Positions 50,153 through 58,244 of a stretch of 64,000 bases of DNA are shown here, piece by piece; position 1 is the first letter of the stretch, and each line of letters begins with the position of its first letter. The notes beneath the pieces are model-generated. The model saw only the letters and a list, made by a program, of their open reading frames with translations, ran no database searches and was not told the DNA's origin. Source of the stretch: JAWKHR01 sp041394725 (GTDB lineage Bacteria; Acidobacteriota; Vicinamibacteria; Vicinamibacterales; SCN-69-37); assembly GCA_041394725.1 (NCBI GenBank), contig JAWKHR010000027.1, forward strand, positions 1-64,000. The letters are read 5' to 3'. The translations under genes and the position numbers were made by a program.

Positions 50153-50644
50153 ATGGCTGTGAATGGAATCACCACGGGCATCTCGGTCCAGGACCTGGCC
50201 CAGATGCTCGCCGAGCGACTCGATCGCAACAGCGACGGGCAGGTCTCGAAGTCGGAGTTCAACGACCTGATGCGGTCGCTGCTCGACACGACGTCGTCGC
50301 CGACGCTGCCCAACGCGGTCGCGGTCGCGGACACGACGTCGGACAAGATGCCGGTGGGCGCGATGTCGGGCTTCGACCCGTCGAAGCTCGCCGACGCGAG
50401 CCACGCGACCCTCAAGTACCAGGTCGGCCGCATCCTCCAGTACCACCCGAACACGCCGCAGGGCCTGCAGGACGCGCTGCCGGAGATCCAGAAGCTCGTG
50501 CCGGGCGTGAAGATCACGGGCACGAACGGTGACAAGCTCGACTTCGGCGGGTACGTGGATCCGAAGTCCGGCCTCATCGGCGTGATCGACGTGCTGCAGT
50601 CGGCGGGCCTCGGCGGCTGCTGGCAGTGGTCGCCGGTCCTCTAG
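50153..50644 (+). CDS. EF-hand domain protein
   Basis: 163 residues from the ATG at 50153 (AAAGGA upstream). One canonical calcium loop, 'DRNSDGQVSKSEF', has Asp1, Asn3, Asp5, Gly6 and Glu12. The rest, including 'LKYQVGRILQYHPNTPQGLQ' and 'FGGYVDPKSGLIGVIDVLQS', is not in a family I recognise. No signal peptide is present. It stands alone after a long non-coding stretch and converges on the regulator gene at 50649. Confidence 0.78.
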   Translation: MAVNGITTGISVQDLAQMLAERLDRNSDGQVSKSEFNDLMRSLLDTTSSPTLPNAVAVADTTSDKMPVGAMSGFDPSKLADASHATLKYQVGRILQYHPNTPQGLQDALPEIQKLVPGVKITGTNGDKLDFGGYVDPKSGLIGVIDVLQSAGLGGCWQWSPVL

Positions 50645-50648
50645 ACGC

Positions 50649-52310
50649 CTAGGATCGCGCCGGTCGCTCGCCGCCGGTCGCCGGCTGCCAGTCACCGGCC
50701 ACGGCGAGCAGCGGCAGGTCGCGCCTGGCCCCGGCCAGCGGGATCGTGCCGCGCTCGGTGAACGCCAGCCCGGAACCGGCCACGAGGTCGACGACCGTCC
50801 GCGAGACGACGACCTCGCCCGGCCCGGCGGTGGCGGCGATCTCCGCGGCGGTCGCCGCGAGCGGCGGCGCGGTCGCCGCCGGATCGCACTCGCCGATGTG
50901 CACGCCGGCTCGCGCGCGGACGCCCGCCGCGGCCAGCGTCGCGCACCCCGCCCGGCCGCACCGCACCGCGCGGCCCGGACCGTCGAACGACGCCGAGACG
51001 CGGCCCGCGCCCGGATCGAGCCCGCGCCCGCGATGGGCGCGCACCTCCCGATCGACGATGGTCCGCGCGCGCTCGTCATCCGCCCCGGCATCCCATCGCA
51101 CCGTCAGCACCGTCGCCAGCACCCGCTCCGCCGGGGCCGGCCGCGGCGCCCGCGCGAGGAACCGCTCGATCTCGCCCAGCATCGCGTCCTGGTCCCCCAC
51201 GAACGGCAGGTGGTCGTCGCCCGGCAGTTCCACGAACGTCGCCGACGGAATCCGCGACGCCAGGTACCGGCCTTCCTCCACGCGCAGGCAGCGATCGCCC
51301 GACCGGTGCAGCACGAGCGTCGGCACCTGGATCGTCGGCAGGACGTCGCGCACGTCGATCTCCGCGTTCATGCGCGTCAGCGCGACCGCGGCGCCCGGGC
51401 TGGCGCCGCGACGCAGGTAGGAGGCCCACCACTCGCGGAACGCGGGGTCGCCGGCCCTCGACGGCGCGCGGTCCTCGAGGCCCACCGGGCCGCCCCACTC
51501 GTCGAGGATCTCCCGGCAGAAGGCGTCGCGCTCGGCGGGCGTGCGGCCCCACGGATAGTCGACGTCGGCGAGCCGCCGCGCGTAGCTGCCGATCATCACG
51601 AGGCCGGCCGTCTTCTCGGGATAGGTCGCCGCGAACATGGTGCAGAGCGGGCCGCCCTCGGACACGCCGAGCAGGATCGCGCGCTCCGACCCGGCCGCGT
51701 CCATCACCGCGCGCACGTCGTCGAGGCGCTCGTCGAGCGTCGGGAGCTCGCTGACCGGCACCGGATCCGACAGCCCCGTGCCCCGCTTGTCGAACAGGAT
51801 GACGCGCGCCATGGCCCCGAGGCGCGTGAGGAATCGCGCGAACGACGGTTCCTCCCAGAAGCTCTCCAGGTGCGAGACCCAGCCCATCACGAAGACCACG
51901 TCGATCGCGCCCGACCCGATGACCTGGAACGCGAGGCTCACGCTGCCGCTGCGCGCGTACTGGACGCGCGGGGGTGCGTGGCGGCGGGACGCCGGCGTCT
52001 CCACGTGCGCGATGAACCGGTAGCCGCGCCGGTGGGCGGTCTCGATGTACTCGGGCGCGTGCGGGTTGTCGCCGAGCGCCTTCCGGACGTCCCGGATCGT
52101 CACCTTGAGGACGGCATCGCTGACGAACACGCCCGGCCAGATGGCCTCGAGCAGCTCGGTCTTCCCGATCAGCCGGCCGCCGTGGCGCGCCAGGAAGTGC
52201 AGCAGGCTGAAGGCCTTCGGCGAGAGGGGGACGGGTGTCTCGCCGCGGAGGAGGCGCCCGCTGGCCGGATCGAGACGGAACGGTCCGAAGGTCAGCGGGG
52301 TGTCCGTCAT
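50649..52310 (-). CDS. Fusion of winged-helix regulator, alpha/beta hydrolase and degenerate class III cyclase-like domain
   Basis: 553 residues. Residues 1-105 are an OmpR/CadC-type winged helix ('LSPKAFSLLHFLARHGGRLI', 'YIETAHRRGYRFIA'). Residues about 115-390 are an alpha/beta hydrolase: 'RVILFDKRGTGLSDPV', nucleophile Ser in 'LLGVSEGGPL', Asp region 'LVLHRSGDRC', His in 'PGDDHLPFVG'. Residues about 395-545 resemble a nucleotidyl cyclase domain ('ASFDGPGRAVRCG', 'VRARAGVHIGECD', 'AGPGEVVVSRTVVDLVAGSG') but lack the metal-binding Asp pair. No membrane segment was found. It may sense a small molecule through the hydrolase fold. Confidence 0.85.
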   Translation of the reverse strand: MTDTPLTFGPFRLDPASGRLLRGETPVPLSPKAFSLLHFLARHGGRLIGKTELLEAIWPGVFVSDAVLKVTIRDVRKALGDNPHAPEYIETAHRRGYRFIAHVETPASRRHAPPRVQYARSGSVSLAFQVIGSGAIDVVFVMGWVSHLESFWEEPSFARFLTRLGAMARVILFDKRGTGLSDPVPVSELPTLDERLDDVRAVMDAAGSERAILLGVSEGGPLCTMFAATYPEKTAGLVMIGSYARRLADVDYPWGRTPAERDAFCREILDEWGGPVGLEDRAPSRAGDPAFREWWASYLRRGASPGAAVALTRMNAEIDVRDVLPTIQVPTLVLHRSGDRCLRVEEGRYLASRIPSATFVELPGDDHLPFVGDQDAMLGEIERFLARAPRPAPAERVLATVLTVRWDAGADDERARTIVDREVRAHRGRGLDPGAGRVSASFDGPGRAVRCGRAGCATLAAAGVRARAGVHIGECDPAATAPPLAATAAEIAATAGPGEVVVSRTVVDLVAGSGLAFTERGTIPLAGARRDLPLLAVAGDWQPATGGERPARS

Positions 52311-52392
52311 GGGGCTTTACCGAAAGCTTACCGGAACCTGACGCGCCAGGCAGGACTTGCGGGCGCGTTCCTGCGTATCTTCATCCAGTCAC

Positions 52393-52839
52393 ATGACGCG
52401 CCCCGTTCCCCGTCCGCTCGTCGCCCTCGTCCTGGCGTGCCTGGCGCTCGTCGCCGGCCCGGCCTGCGGCTCGTCGCCGACCTCGCCCACGTTCGGCCTG
52501 TCGGGCGGGGTGCTCGCGACTTTTGCCGTGGACCAGGTGCGGTTCCGCGTGTTCGTCACCGACCCGACGGCAATCGACCAGCTGCTCGCGCTGCGCCAGG
52601 GCACGAGCCGGGCCTCGATCCCGAACGGCCGGATCCTGCGCGGGCCGGGCGCCGGCGGGCACAACGCCCCCTACTCGTGGCACCTGGACGACCGCGACAT
52701 CGAGTTGGCCGAGACGGCCATCGAGCTGTGCGACGGGTCGCCGCGCTACGTCGAGTCACACGTGGCCGACTACGTGGACACGGTCGGGCGCTACTGCCCG
52801 TGGGGCGCCGCACTCGTCACGCTCGTCGATCTGCGATGA
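52393..52839 (+). CDS. Secreted BP74-like lipoprotein
   Basis: 148 residues from the ATG at 52393. 'LALVAGPACGSSPTSPTFG' carries a lipobox. The mature part, 'FAVDQVRFRVFVTDPTAID', 'PYSWHLDDRDIELAETAIEL' and 'CDGSPRYVESHVADYV', resembles the BP-74 (calmodulin-binding protein) N-terminal domain, a small beta-rich module of unclear bacterial role. The two Cys flanking the end may pair. The TPR gene follows 29 bp later. Confidence 0.65.
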   Translation: MTRPVPRPLVALVLACLALVAGPACGSSPTSPTFGLSGGVLATFAVDQVRFRVFVTDPTAIDQLLALRQGTSRASIPNGRILRGPGAGGHNAPYSWHLDDRDIELAETAIELCDGSPRYVESHVADYVDTVGRYCPWGAALVTLVDLR

Positions 52840-52868
52840 GCGCGTCCGCCCGCATGGAGGAAAGTCGC

Positions 52869-54590
52869 ATGTCCCGCACGCTGACGTTCACGCTCGCGCT
52901 CGTCGCCGTCGCCGCCGTCGCCGCGCCGCCCACGCTGCGCGGCCAGGCGCAGGGCGCCGCACCGCCCGCGCCGCAGCACAAGCACTACGAGACGCCGAAG
53001 GGCTTCGACCAGGCGCCCGCGCCCGGCCAGCCGATCGCGCCGCGCCTGCAGAACCTGGGGTCGCACACCTTTTCGGTGTCCACGACGAACGATCGCGCGC
53101 AGGCCTTCATGAACCAGGGCCTCAACCTCGCCTGGGCGTTCAACCACGCCGAGGCGGCGCGCGCCTTCGCCGAGGCCGCGCGCCTGGACCCGACCCTCGC
53201 GATGGCCTACTGGGGCCACGCCTTCGTCCTCGGCCCGAACATCAACGCGACGATGGAGCCGGACGCCGAGCCGAAGGCGCTGGCGCTCGTCCAGCAGGCG
53301 CGGGCGCACGAGGCCCACGCCTCGCCGCGCGAGCGCGCGCTGATCGAGGCGATGGCGACGCGCTACACGGGCCGGCCCGAGGATCGCGACGCGGCCAACC
53401 TCGCCTTCGCCAACGCGATGCGCGACGTCGTCCGGGCCTTCCCGGACGACGATGACATCCGCGCGATCTTCGCCGAGTCGCTGATGAACCTGCGCCCGTG
53501 GAACTACTGGACGCGCGACGGCCTGCCCTACGCCGAGACGAAGGAGGCCATCGCCTCGCTCGAACGGATCCTGGCGCACGACGACCGGCACCCGGGCGCG
53601 CTCCACCTCTGGATTCACCTCTGGGAGCCGACCGACACGCCCGAGAAGGCCGAGGCGGAGGCGGACAGGCTGGTCGGCCTGATGCCGGGCGCCGGGCACA
53701 TCGTCCACATGCCGGCGCACATCTACCAGCGCGTCGGCCGGTACGACGACGTGATCGCGGCGAACATCCGCGCCGCGAAGGCCGACGAGGACTACATCGC
53801 GCAGTGCCGCGCGCAGGGGCTCTATCCGCTGGGTTACTACCCGCACAACCTGCACTTCATCTGGATGGGCGCGACGGCGAGCGGCCGGTCGCAGCTCGCG
53901 CTCGACTCGGCGCGCAAGGTCGCCAACAGCATTCCCGAAGAGGCGCTCGACTCGCTGCCCATCCTCCAGGGCTTCGTCGTGGTGCCGTACTTCGCGATGG
54001 TGCGATTCGGGCAGTGGGACGCGATCCTCGCGGACCCGGGCGCGCGCCTCGACACGCCGTTCACGCGCGGCATCCGCCATTACGCGCGCGCGATGGCCTT
54101 CGTCGCGAAGGATCGTCTCGCGGACGCCGAGCGCGAGCTGGCGGCGCTGCGTCAGGTGCTGACCGATCCGTCGCTCGAGGGCCAGACGACGTTCTCGGTG
54201 AACTCGGGGCTGGCGCAGCTGCGGATTGCGCCGGAGGTCGTGGCGGGCGAGATCGCCGCGCGTCGCGGGGACTGGGACACGGCGACGCGGCACCTCGAGC
54301 GCGGCGTGCGCTTCGAGGACGGCCTCGTCTATCAGGAACCCGCCGACTGGCACGCGCCCGTCCGACAGACGCTCGGCGCCGTGCTGCTCGAAGCGGGCCG
54401 CCCGGACGAAGCCGAGGCGGTGTTCTGGGAGGACCTGCGGAAGAACCCGGAAACCGGCTGGTCCCTCTTCGGTCTCATGCAGGCGCTCGAGGCGCAGGGG
54501 AAGACGCGCGAAGCCGCCGAGGTCAAGGTGCGGTTCGAGAAGGCCTGGGCGCACGCGGACGTGACGCTGACGGCGGCGAGAATCCAGTAG
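52869..54590 (+). CDS. Secreted TPR-repeat protein
   Basis: 573 residues from the ATG at 52869 (GGAGGAAAG upstream). Signal peptide 'MSRTLTFTLALVAVAAVAAP'. TPR-type helices begin near 75: 'AFMNQGLNLAWAFNHAEAAR', 'HPGALHLWIHLWEPTDTPEK', 'HMPAHIYQRVGRYDDVIAAN' and 'VLLEAGRPDEAEAVFWEDLR'. The 'HLWIHLWE...HMPAHIY' pattern recurs in a secreted acidobacterial family. Scaffold role likely. It is the second gene of a BP74-TPR-cupin run. Confidence 0.85.
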   Translation: MSRTLTFTLALVAVAAVAAPPTLRGQAQGAAPPAPQHKHYETPKGFDQAPAPGQPIAPRLQNLGSHTFSVSTTNDRAQAFMNQGLNLAWAFNHAEAARAFAEAARLDPTLAMAYWGHAFVLGPNINATMEPDAEPKALALVQQARAHEAHASPRERALIEAMATRYTGRPEDRDAANLAFANAMRDVVRAFPDDDDIRAIFAESLMNLRPWNYWTRDGLPYAETKEAIASLERILAHDDRHPGALHLWIHLWEPTDTPEKAEAEADRLVGLMPGAGHIVHMPAHIYQRVGRYDDVIAANIRAAKADEDYIAQCRAQGLYPLGYYPHNLHFIWMGATASGRSQLALDSARKVANSIPEEALDSLPILQGFVVVPYFAMVRFGQWDAILADPGARLDTPFTRGIRHYARAMAFVAKDRLADAERELAALRQVLTDPSLEGQTTFSVNSGLAQLRIAPEVVAGEIAARRGDWDTATRHLERGVRFEDGLVYQEPADWHAPVRQTLGAVLLEAGRPDEAEAVFWEDLRKNPETGWSLFGLMQALEAQGKTREAAEVKVRFEKAWAHADVTLTAARIQ

Positions 54591-54619
54591 GGCCCCCTCA
54601 GCACACAAGGAAAGCACCC

Positions 54620-55126
54620 ATGACACCACTCACCCTCGACCCCTTCATCGTCGGCCCCGGAGAGGGGCCGGATCTGCCGCTGTCGCGGCTCGGCACCGTG
54701 CACAAGGTCCCGTCGTCGGTCACCGAGGGCCGCGTCGCGATCGTCGAGCACACGCTGCCGCCGCGCGCGCTCGCGGCGCCGCTGCACCGGCACTCGCGCG
54801 AAGACGAATTGTCGATAGTCCTGGAAGGCCGGCTCGGCGCACTGCTCGGCGACCAGGTCGTCACCGCCGACGCCGGCGCCTACGTCGTCAAGCCGCGCAA
54901 CCAGTGGCACACGTTCTGGAACGCAGGCGACACGGAGCTGCGTTTCATCGAGCTCCTGGTCCCGGGCGGCTTCGACGGCTACTTCCGGAAGCTCTCGCCG
55001 ATGCTCTCGGCGGCCGGGGGCGCCGACCCCGCCGCGATCCAGAGCCTGGCCGAGGCCTACGGCATCGAGTTCGACTTCGACAGCGTGCCGCGGCTCTGCG
55101 AGCGCTTCGGGCTGGTATTCGCCTGA
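54620..55126 (+). CDS. Cupin-domain protein (quercetin-dioxygenase-like)
   Basis: 168 residues from the ATG at 54620 (AAGGAAAG upstream). Cupin motif 1 'APLHRHSREDELSIVLEGRL' has His/His/Glu, and motif 2 'VVKPRNQWHTFWNAG' has the last His. A C-terminal helical tail (about 118-168) is typical of this group. Metal-dependent but substrate unknown. It ends in a GGGTCC-type repeat tract. Confidence 0.85.
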   Translation: MTPLTLDPFIVGPGEGPDLPLSRLGTVHKVPSSVTEGRVAIVEHTLPPRALAAPLHRHSREDELSIVLEGRLGALLGDQVVTADAGAYVVKPRNQWHTFWNAGDTELRFIELLVPGGFDGYFRKLSPMLSAAGGADPAAIQSLAEAYGIEFDFDSVPRLCERFGLVFA

Positions 55127-55260
55127 GGACCCTGAGGGTCCTGAGGGTCCTGAGGGTCCCAGGGTCCCAGCGTCCCAGCGTCCCAGCGTCCCAGCGTCCA
55201 AAAGAGGTTGCCGGCGCAGCCGGCCACCGAGGTTCCAGGTTCGAAGTTCGAACTTCGAAG
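55127..55260. repeat. Simple tandem repeats and a 20-bp perfect palindrome
   Basis: Three copies of CCTGAGGGT, four of CCCAGCGT (55136-55199), then TTCGAAGTTCGAACTTCGAA (55241-55260), which is its own reverse complement. It separates the convergent cupin and ggt genes. Shorter GGGTCCC tracts occur at 16392-16437 and inside the ggt signal-linker (56925-56965). Confidence 0.75.
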
Positions 55261-55279
55261 TTACTCGCGCGAAGCGTAC

Positions 55280-57040
55280 CTACCGTCCGACCGCCATGCC
55301 GTCCTTGCGCGGATCGGACGCGGCGGCGAAGCCGCGGTCGAGCTTCATGATGAGCTGCGCGCCGCCGAAGGCGACGCCGCGTTCGCTGGCGATCTCGTGG
55401 CCCATCGCGCGGAGGCCGGCGCGGACGGACTCGGGGATCGGCGACTCGAGCGCGACGCGCGTGCCCGAGAGATGCCGGAAGCGGGGCGCGTCCACGGCGG
55501 CCTGGGGATCCATGCCGAAGAGCAGGAGGTTGAGCAGCACCTGCACGTGCCCCTGCGGCTGCATCGCCCCGCCCATCACGCCGAACGAGATGTACGGCTC
55601 CTCGCCGGCCGCGTCGCGGAGCACGCCGGACGGGTGCGTGGTCTTCGTCACGAAGGCCGGGATGATGGTGTGGAACGGCCGCTTGCGGGGCGCCACCGTG
55701 TTCGCGACCCCCTCCTCGAGCGTGAAGCCCATGCCGCGGTCGTGCAGCATCAGGCCAGTGCCGGGCACGACGACGCCGCTGCCGAAGTAGTCGTAGAGGC
55801 TGTTGATGAACGACACCATGTTGCCCTGATCGTCCGCGGTGGTGAGGTAGATCGTGTCGCTCGCCGTCGCCGCGTCGCCCGGATCGACGCGGGTGGCCGC
55901 GCGCGCCGGGTCGAGCTTCGCGCGACGGGCGGCGATGAACGGGTCCGACAGCAGCTGGTCGGGCGTGACCGTCAGGAATTCCGGATCGCCGACGTACTGA
56001 TCGAGGTCCGCGTAGGCCAGCTTCTTCGCCTCGATGAGGTGATGCAGGTACGCCACCGAGTTGTGGCCCATCGCCTCGAGGTCGTACGGCTCGAGGATGC
56101 GCAGCATCTCGAGGGCGGCCACGCCCTGGCTGTTCGGCGGCAGCTCCCACAGGCGGTAGCCCTTGTAGGGCACCGAGATCGGCTGGACCCATTCGACCTG
56201 GTGGTTCGCGAAATCCTCGGCGGTGAGGAATCCCTCCTTCGCCTGCACGTGGGCGGCGATCCGGCGTCCGAGGTCGCCGCCGTAGAGGTAGCCGGGGCCG
56301 TTGGCCGCGACCGCGCGGAGCGTGGCGGCGAGATCCGGATTGCGGAACCACTCGCCCGCCCTGGGCGCGCGTTCGCCGTCGACCAGGAACGTCGCGCGCG
56401 CGGCGTCGTCGCGCTTCAGCAGATCGACCTCGCCGGCCCAGTCATCCGCGATGATCGGCGTCACCGGGAAGCCCTCCTGCGCGAGGCGGATGGCGGGCGC
56501 GAGCGCCTCGGCGAGCGAGATCGTGCCGTAGCGATCGAGCAGCGCCGCCCAGCCCGAGAGCGCGCCGGGCACGGTGATGGCTTCGGGCCCGCGACGCATC
56601 CGCGTCCGGCCGCGCGCCTCCAGCGCTTCGCGCGTCATGAGCGACCCGCTCCGCCCCGACGCGTTGAGCCCCTGCAGCGTGTGGTCCTTTCCGGACCAGA
56701 CCATCGCGAACAGGTCGCCGCCCATGCCGGTCATCTGCGGTTCGGCCACCGCCAGGACCGCGGCGGCGGTGACGGCGGCGTCGATCGCGTTGCCGCCGCG
56801 CTCGAGCGCCGCGAGGCCCGCGGCGCTGGCGAGGGGCTGGCTGGTGGCAACCGCGCCGCGCGGCGCGTAGACGGTGGATCGGCCCGCAAGCGTCGTCGGT
56901 CGCATGGAAGATTGTTGGGGGGCCTGAGGGTCCCAGGGGCCCGGGGTCCCAGGGGCCTCGGGCGCCCTGGCGGGAATGGACGTGGAGAGGAGCGCGAGCG
57001 CCGCGGTGGTCGCCACGCCCAGCCGGAACATCTGCCGCAT
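55280..57040 (-). CDS. ggt: Gamma-glutamyltransferase
   Basis: 586 residues from the ATG at 57040 (GGAGGG upstream). Signal peptide near 1-27, followed by an odd linker 'EAPGTPGPWDPQAPQQSS' encoded by GGGTCC repeats. GGT motifs: 'AVATSQPLASAAGLAALERG', 'EPQMTGMGGDLFAMVW', 'WELPPNSQGVAALEML'. The autocleavage Thr of the small subunit lies in 'SDTIYLTTADDQGNMVSFIN' near residue 395, and 'GSGVVVPGTGLMLHDRGMGF' follows. It hydrolyses or transfers gamma-glutamyl groups such as glutathione in the periplasm. Confidence 0.93.
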   Translation of the reverse strand: MRQMFRLGVATTAALALLSTSIPARAPEAPGTPGPWDPQAPQQSSMRPTTLAGRSTVYAPRGAVATSQPLASAAGLAALERGGNAIDAAVTAAAVLAVAEPQMTGMGGDLFAMVWSGKDHTLQGLNASGRSGSLMTREALEARGRTRMRRGPEAITVPGALSGWAALLDRYGTISLAEALAPAIRLAQEGFPVTPIIADDWAGEVDLLKRDDAARATFLVDGERAPRAGEWFRNPDLAATLRAVAANGPGYLYGGDLGRRIAAHVQAKEGFLTAEDFANHQVEWVQPISVPYKGYRLWELPPNSQGVAALEMLRILEPYDLEAMGHNSVAYLHHLIEAKKLAYADLDQYVGDPEFLTVTPDQLLSDPFIAARRAKLDPARAATRVDPGDAATASDTIYLTTADDQGNMVSFINSLYDYFGSGVVVPGTGLMLHDRGMGFTLEEGVANTVAPRKRPFHTIIPAFVTKTTHPSGVLRDAAGEEPYISFGVMGGAMQPQGHVQVLLNLLLFGMDPQAAVDAPRFRHLSGTRVALESPIPESVRAGLRAMGHEIASERGVAFGGAQLIMKLDRGFAAASDPRKDGMAVGR

Positions 57041-57085
57041 CGTGCCCTCCAGGCCGCACAGCTTATCGCGCGTCACTCGTACGCA

Positions 57086-57114
57086 TTGCCATCTACCATG
57101 CAATACGCTATAGT
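57086..57114 (+). promoter_or_regulatory. Promoter of padR at 57121, leaderless
   Basis: TTGCCA (57086-57091), 17 bp, TATAGT (57109-57114), then ATG 57121. Transcription should begin at the A of the ATG. ATTGC-N10-GCAAT (57085-57104) overlaps the -35 and is a possible PadR operator. Confidence 0.6.
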
Positions 57115-57120
57115 GCCGGC

Positions 57121-57450
57121 ATGAGCTGGACGACCCAGTTGAGAAAGGGCGCGCTCGAGCTGGCCGTGCTCAACGTCCTCAACGGCGACCGGCTGTATGG
57201 CTACGACATCGTCCGCCGCCTCCGGGAGCACGACGGCCTGGTGATCGGCGAGGGGACGATCTATCCCATCCTCAGTCGCCTCAGGTCCGAGGGGTTTCTC
57301 CGGACCACGCTCGAGGAATCGCCCGACGGCCCCGCCCGCAAGTACTACGAGATGACCGCGGCGGGGCGCGAGCAGCTGCGCGCCATGAACGCCGACTGGG
57401 ACCGGCTCGTCCAAAGTGTCGAGACGCTTCGCCACGCAGGTGCCCGATGA
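57121..57450 (+). CDS. PadR-family transcriptional regulator
   Basis: 109 residues: 'LRKGALELAVLNVLNGDRLY' opens the winged helix, 'IGEGTIYPILSRLRSEGFLR' is the recognition segment, 'SPDGPARKYYEMTAAGREQL' the wing. The stop overlaps the next gene by 4 bp, the arrangement in which PadR controls a partner HAAS/DUF1700-type membrane protein. Confidence 0.93.
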   Translation: MSWTTQLRKGALELAVLNVLNGDRLYGYDIVRRLREHDGLVIGEGTIYPILSRLRSEGFLRTTLEESPDGPARKYYEMTAAGREQLRAMNADWDRLVQSVETLRHAGAR

Positions 57451-58172
57451 ACTGGACCCCCGAAGCCGAGCAGCGATTCGAGTCGTACAAGGGCCGCGTC
57501 CGCCGCGCGGTGGCCGGCAACCCGACGGTCGACCCCGACGACGTCGTGCAGGACATCCAGGCGCACGTGGACGCCGAGCTCGGCGCGGCGAGCGGCCCGG
57601 TCACGCTCGGCGCCCTCGAGCAGGTCCTCGAGACGCTCGGCAGTCCGACGCAGTGGGACGATGGCCAGGCCGGGACCGACCGTGAGCCGTTGGGCATCCG
57701 GGCGCGCCGCCTGCTGCGGCAGATGCAGGCGGGACTCGCCGGCGACTGGGGCCTGCCGGTGCTGCTCGTGGTGCTGACGGTGGTGTCGCTGTTCCTGATG
57801 CGATCGGTCGGGCTGGTGCTGCTCGCCCTCGCCTACCTGACGGCGCGCAGCCTGCTGACGCGATCGACCGTGCCGCTCGGCGCCGATCAGCGCAAGGTCA
57901 TTCTCGTCCCGATTGCCGTCGTCGCGGCGCTCATCGTGGGCGTCGCCGTCGCGACGCCGCTGCTCATCATGGGCCGACCGCGAACGGTGCCGGCGATGAC
58001 GGGCCTCGGGGTCTGGTGGATCCTGCTCGGCCTCGCGGCGTCGCGCGAGCCGAAGCGGGTGCGCGCGGCGCTGTTCCCGCTCGCCGACTGGTTCGAGCCG
58101 TCCCACGGCCGGCTGCTCATGCTGTTCGGCGCCAGCCTGCTCGGCCTGGCGTTCGTGACGGCCGTGATGTAG
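57447..58172 (+). CDS. HAAS/DUF1700-like membrane protein, PadR partner
   Basis: 241 residues. Residues 1-85 are a soluble helical domain typical of HAAS proteins ('FESYKGRVRRAVAGNPTVDP', 'VTLGALEQVLETLGSPTQW'). Five or so membrane helices follow ('GLPVLLVVLTVVSLFLMRSV', 'ILVPIAVVAALIVGVAVATP'). Function unknown. It is translationally coupled to padR. Confidence 0.8.
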   Translation: MNWTPEAEQRFESYKGRVRRAVAGNPTVDPDDVVQDIQAHVDAELGAASGPVTLGALEQVLETLGSPTQWDDGQAGTDREPLGIRARRLLRQMQAGLAGDWGLPVLLVVLTVVSLFLMRSVGLVLLALAYLTARSLLTRSTVPLGADQRKVILVPIAVVAALIVGVAVATPLLIMGRPRTVPAMTGLGVWWILLGLAASREPKRVRAALFPLADWFEPSHGRLLMLFGASLLGLAFVTAVM

Positions 58173-58244
58173 CGCGGCAGGCGCCGCGCCCGTCCGCCGA
58201 CGCCGTCCGCGCCGAAGGCATCGGCGGGCGACGCCGCCGCCGCC

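Noticed and set aside
50898..52860. Plus-strand frame leading into the TPR gene
   Set aside because: It is antisense to the fusion regulator. The TPR protein clearly begins with its own signal peptide at 52869.
55241..55260. tRNA-like TTCGAA motif
   Set aside because: It resembles a T-loop by sequence only. There is no acceptor or anticodon arm; it is a simple palindrome.
57453..58240. Antisense frames opposite the HAAS-like gene
   Set aside because: Composition is shadow-like, and the plus-strand gene has a coupled start and membrane helices.
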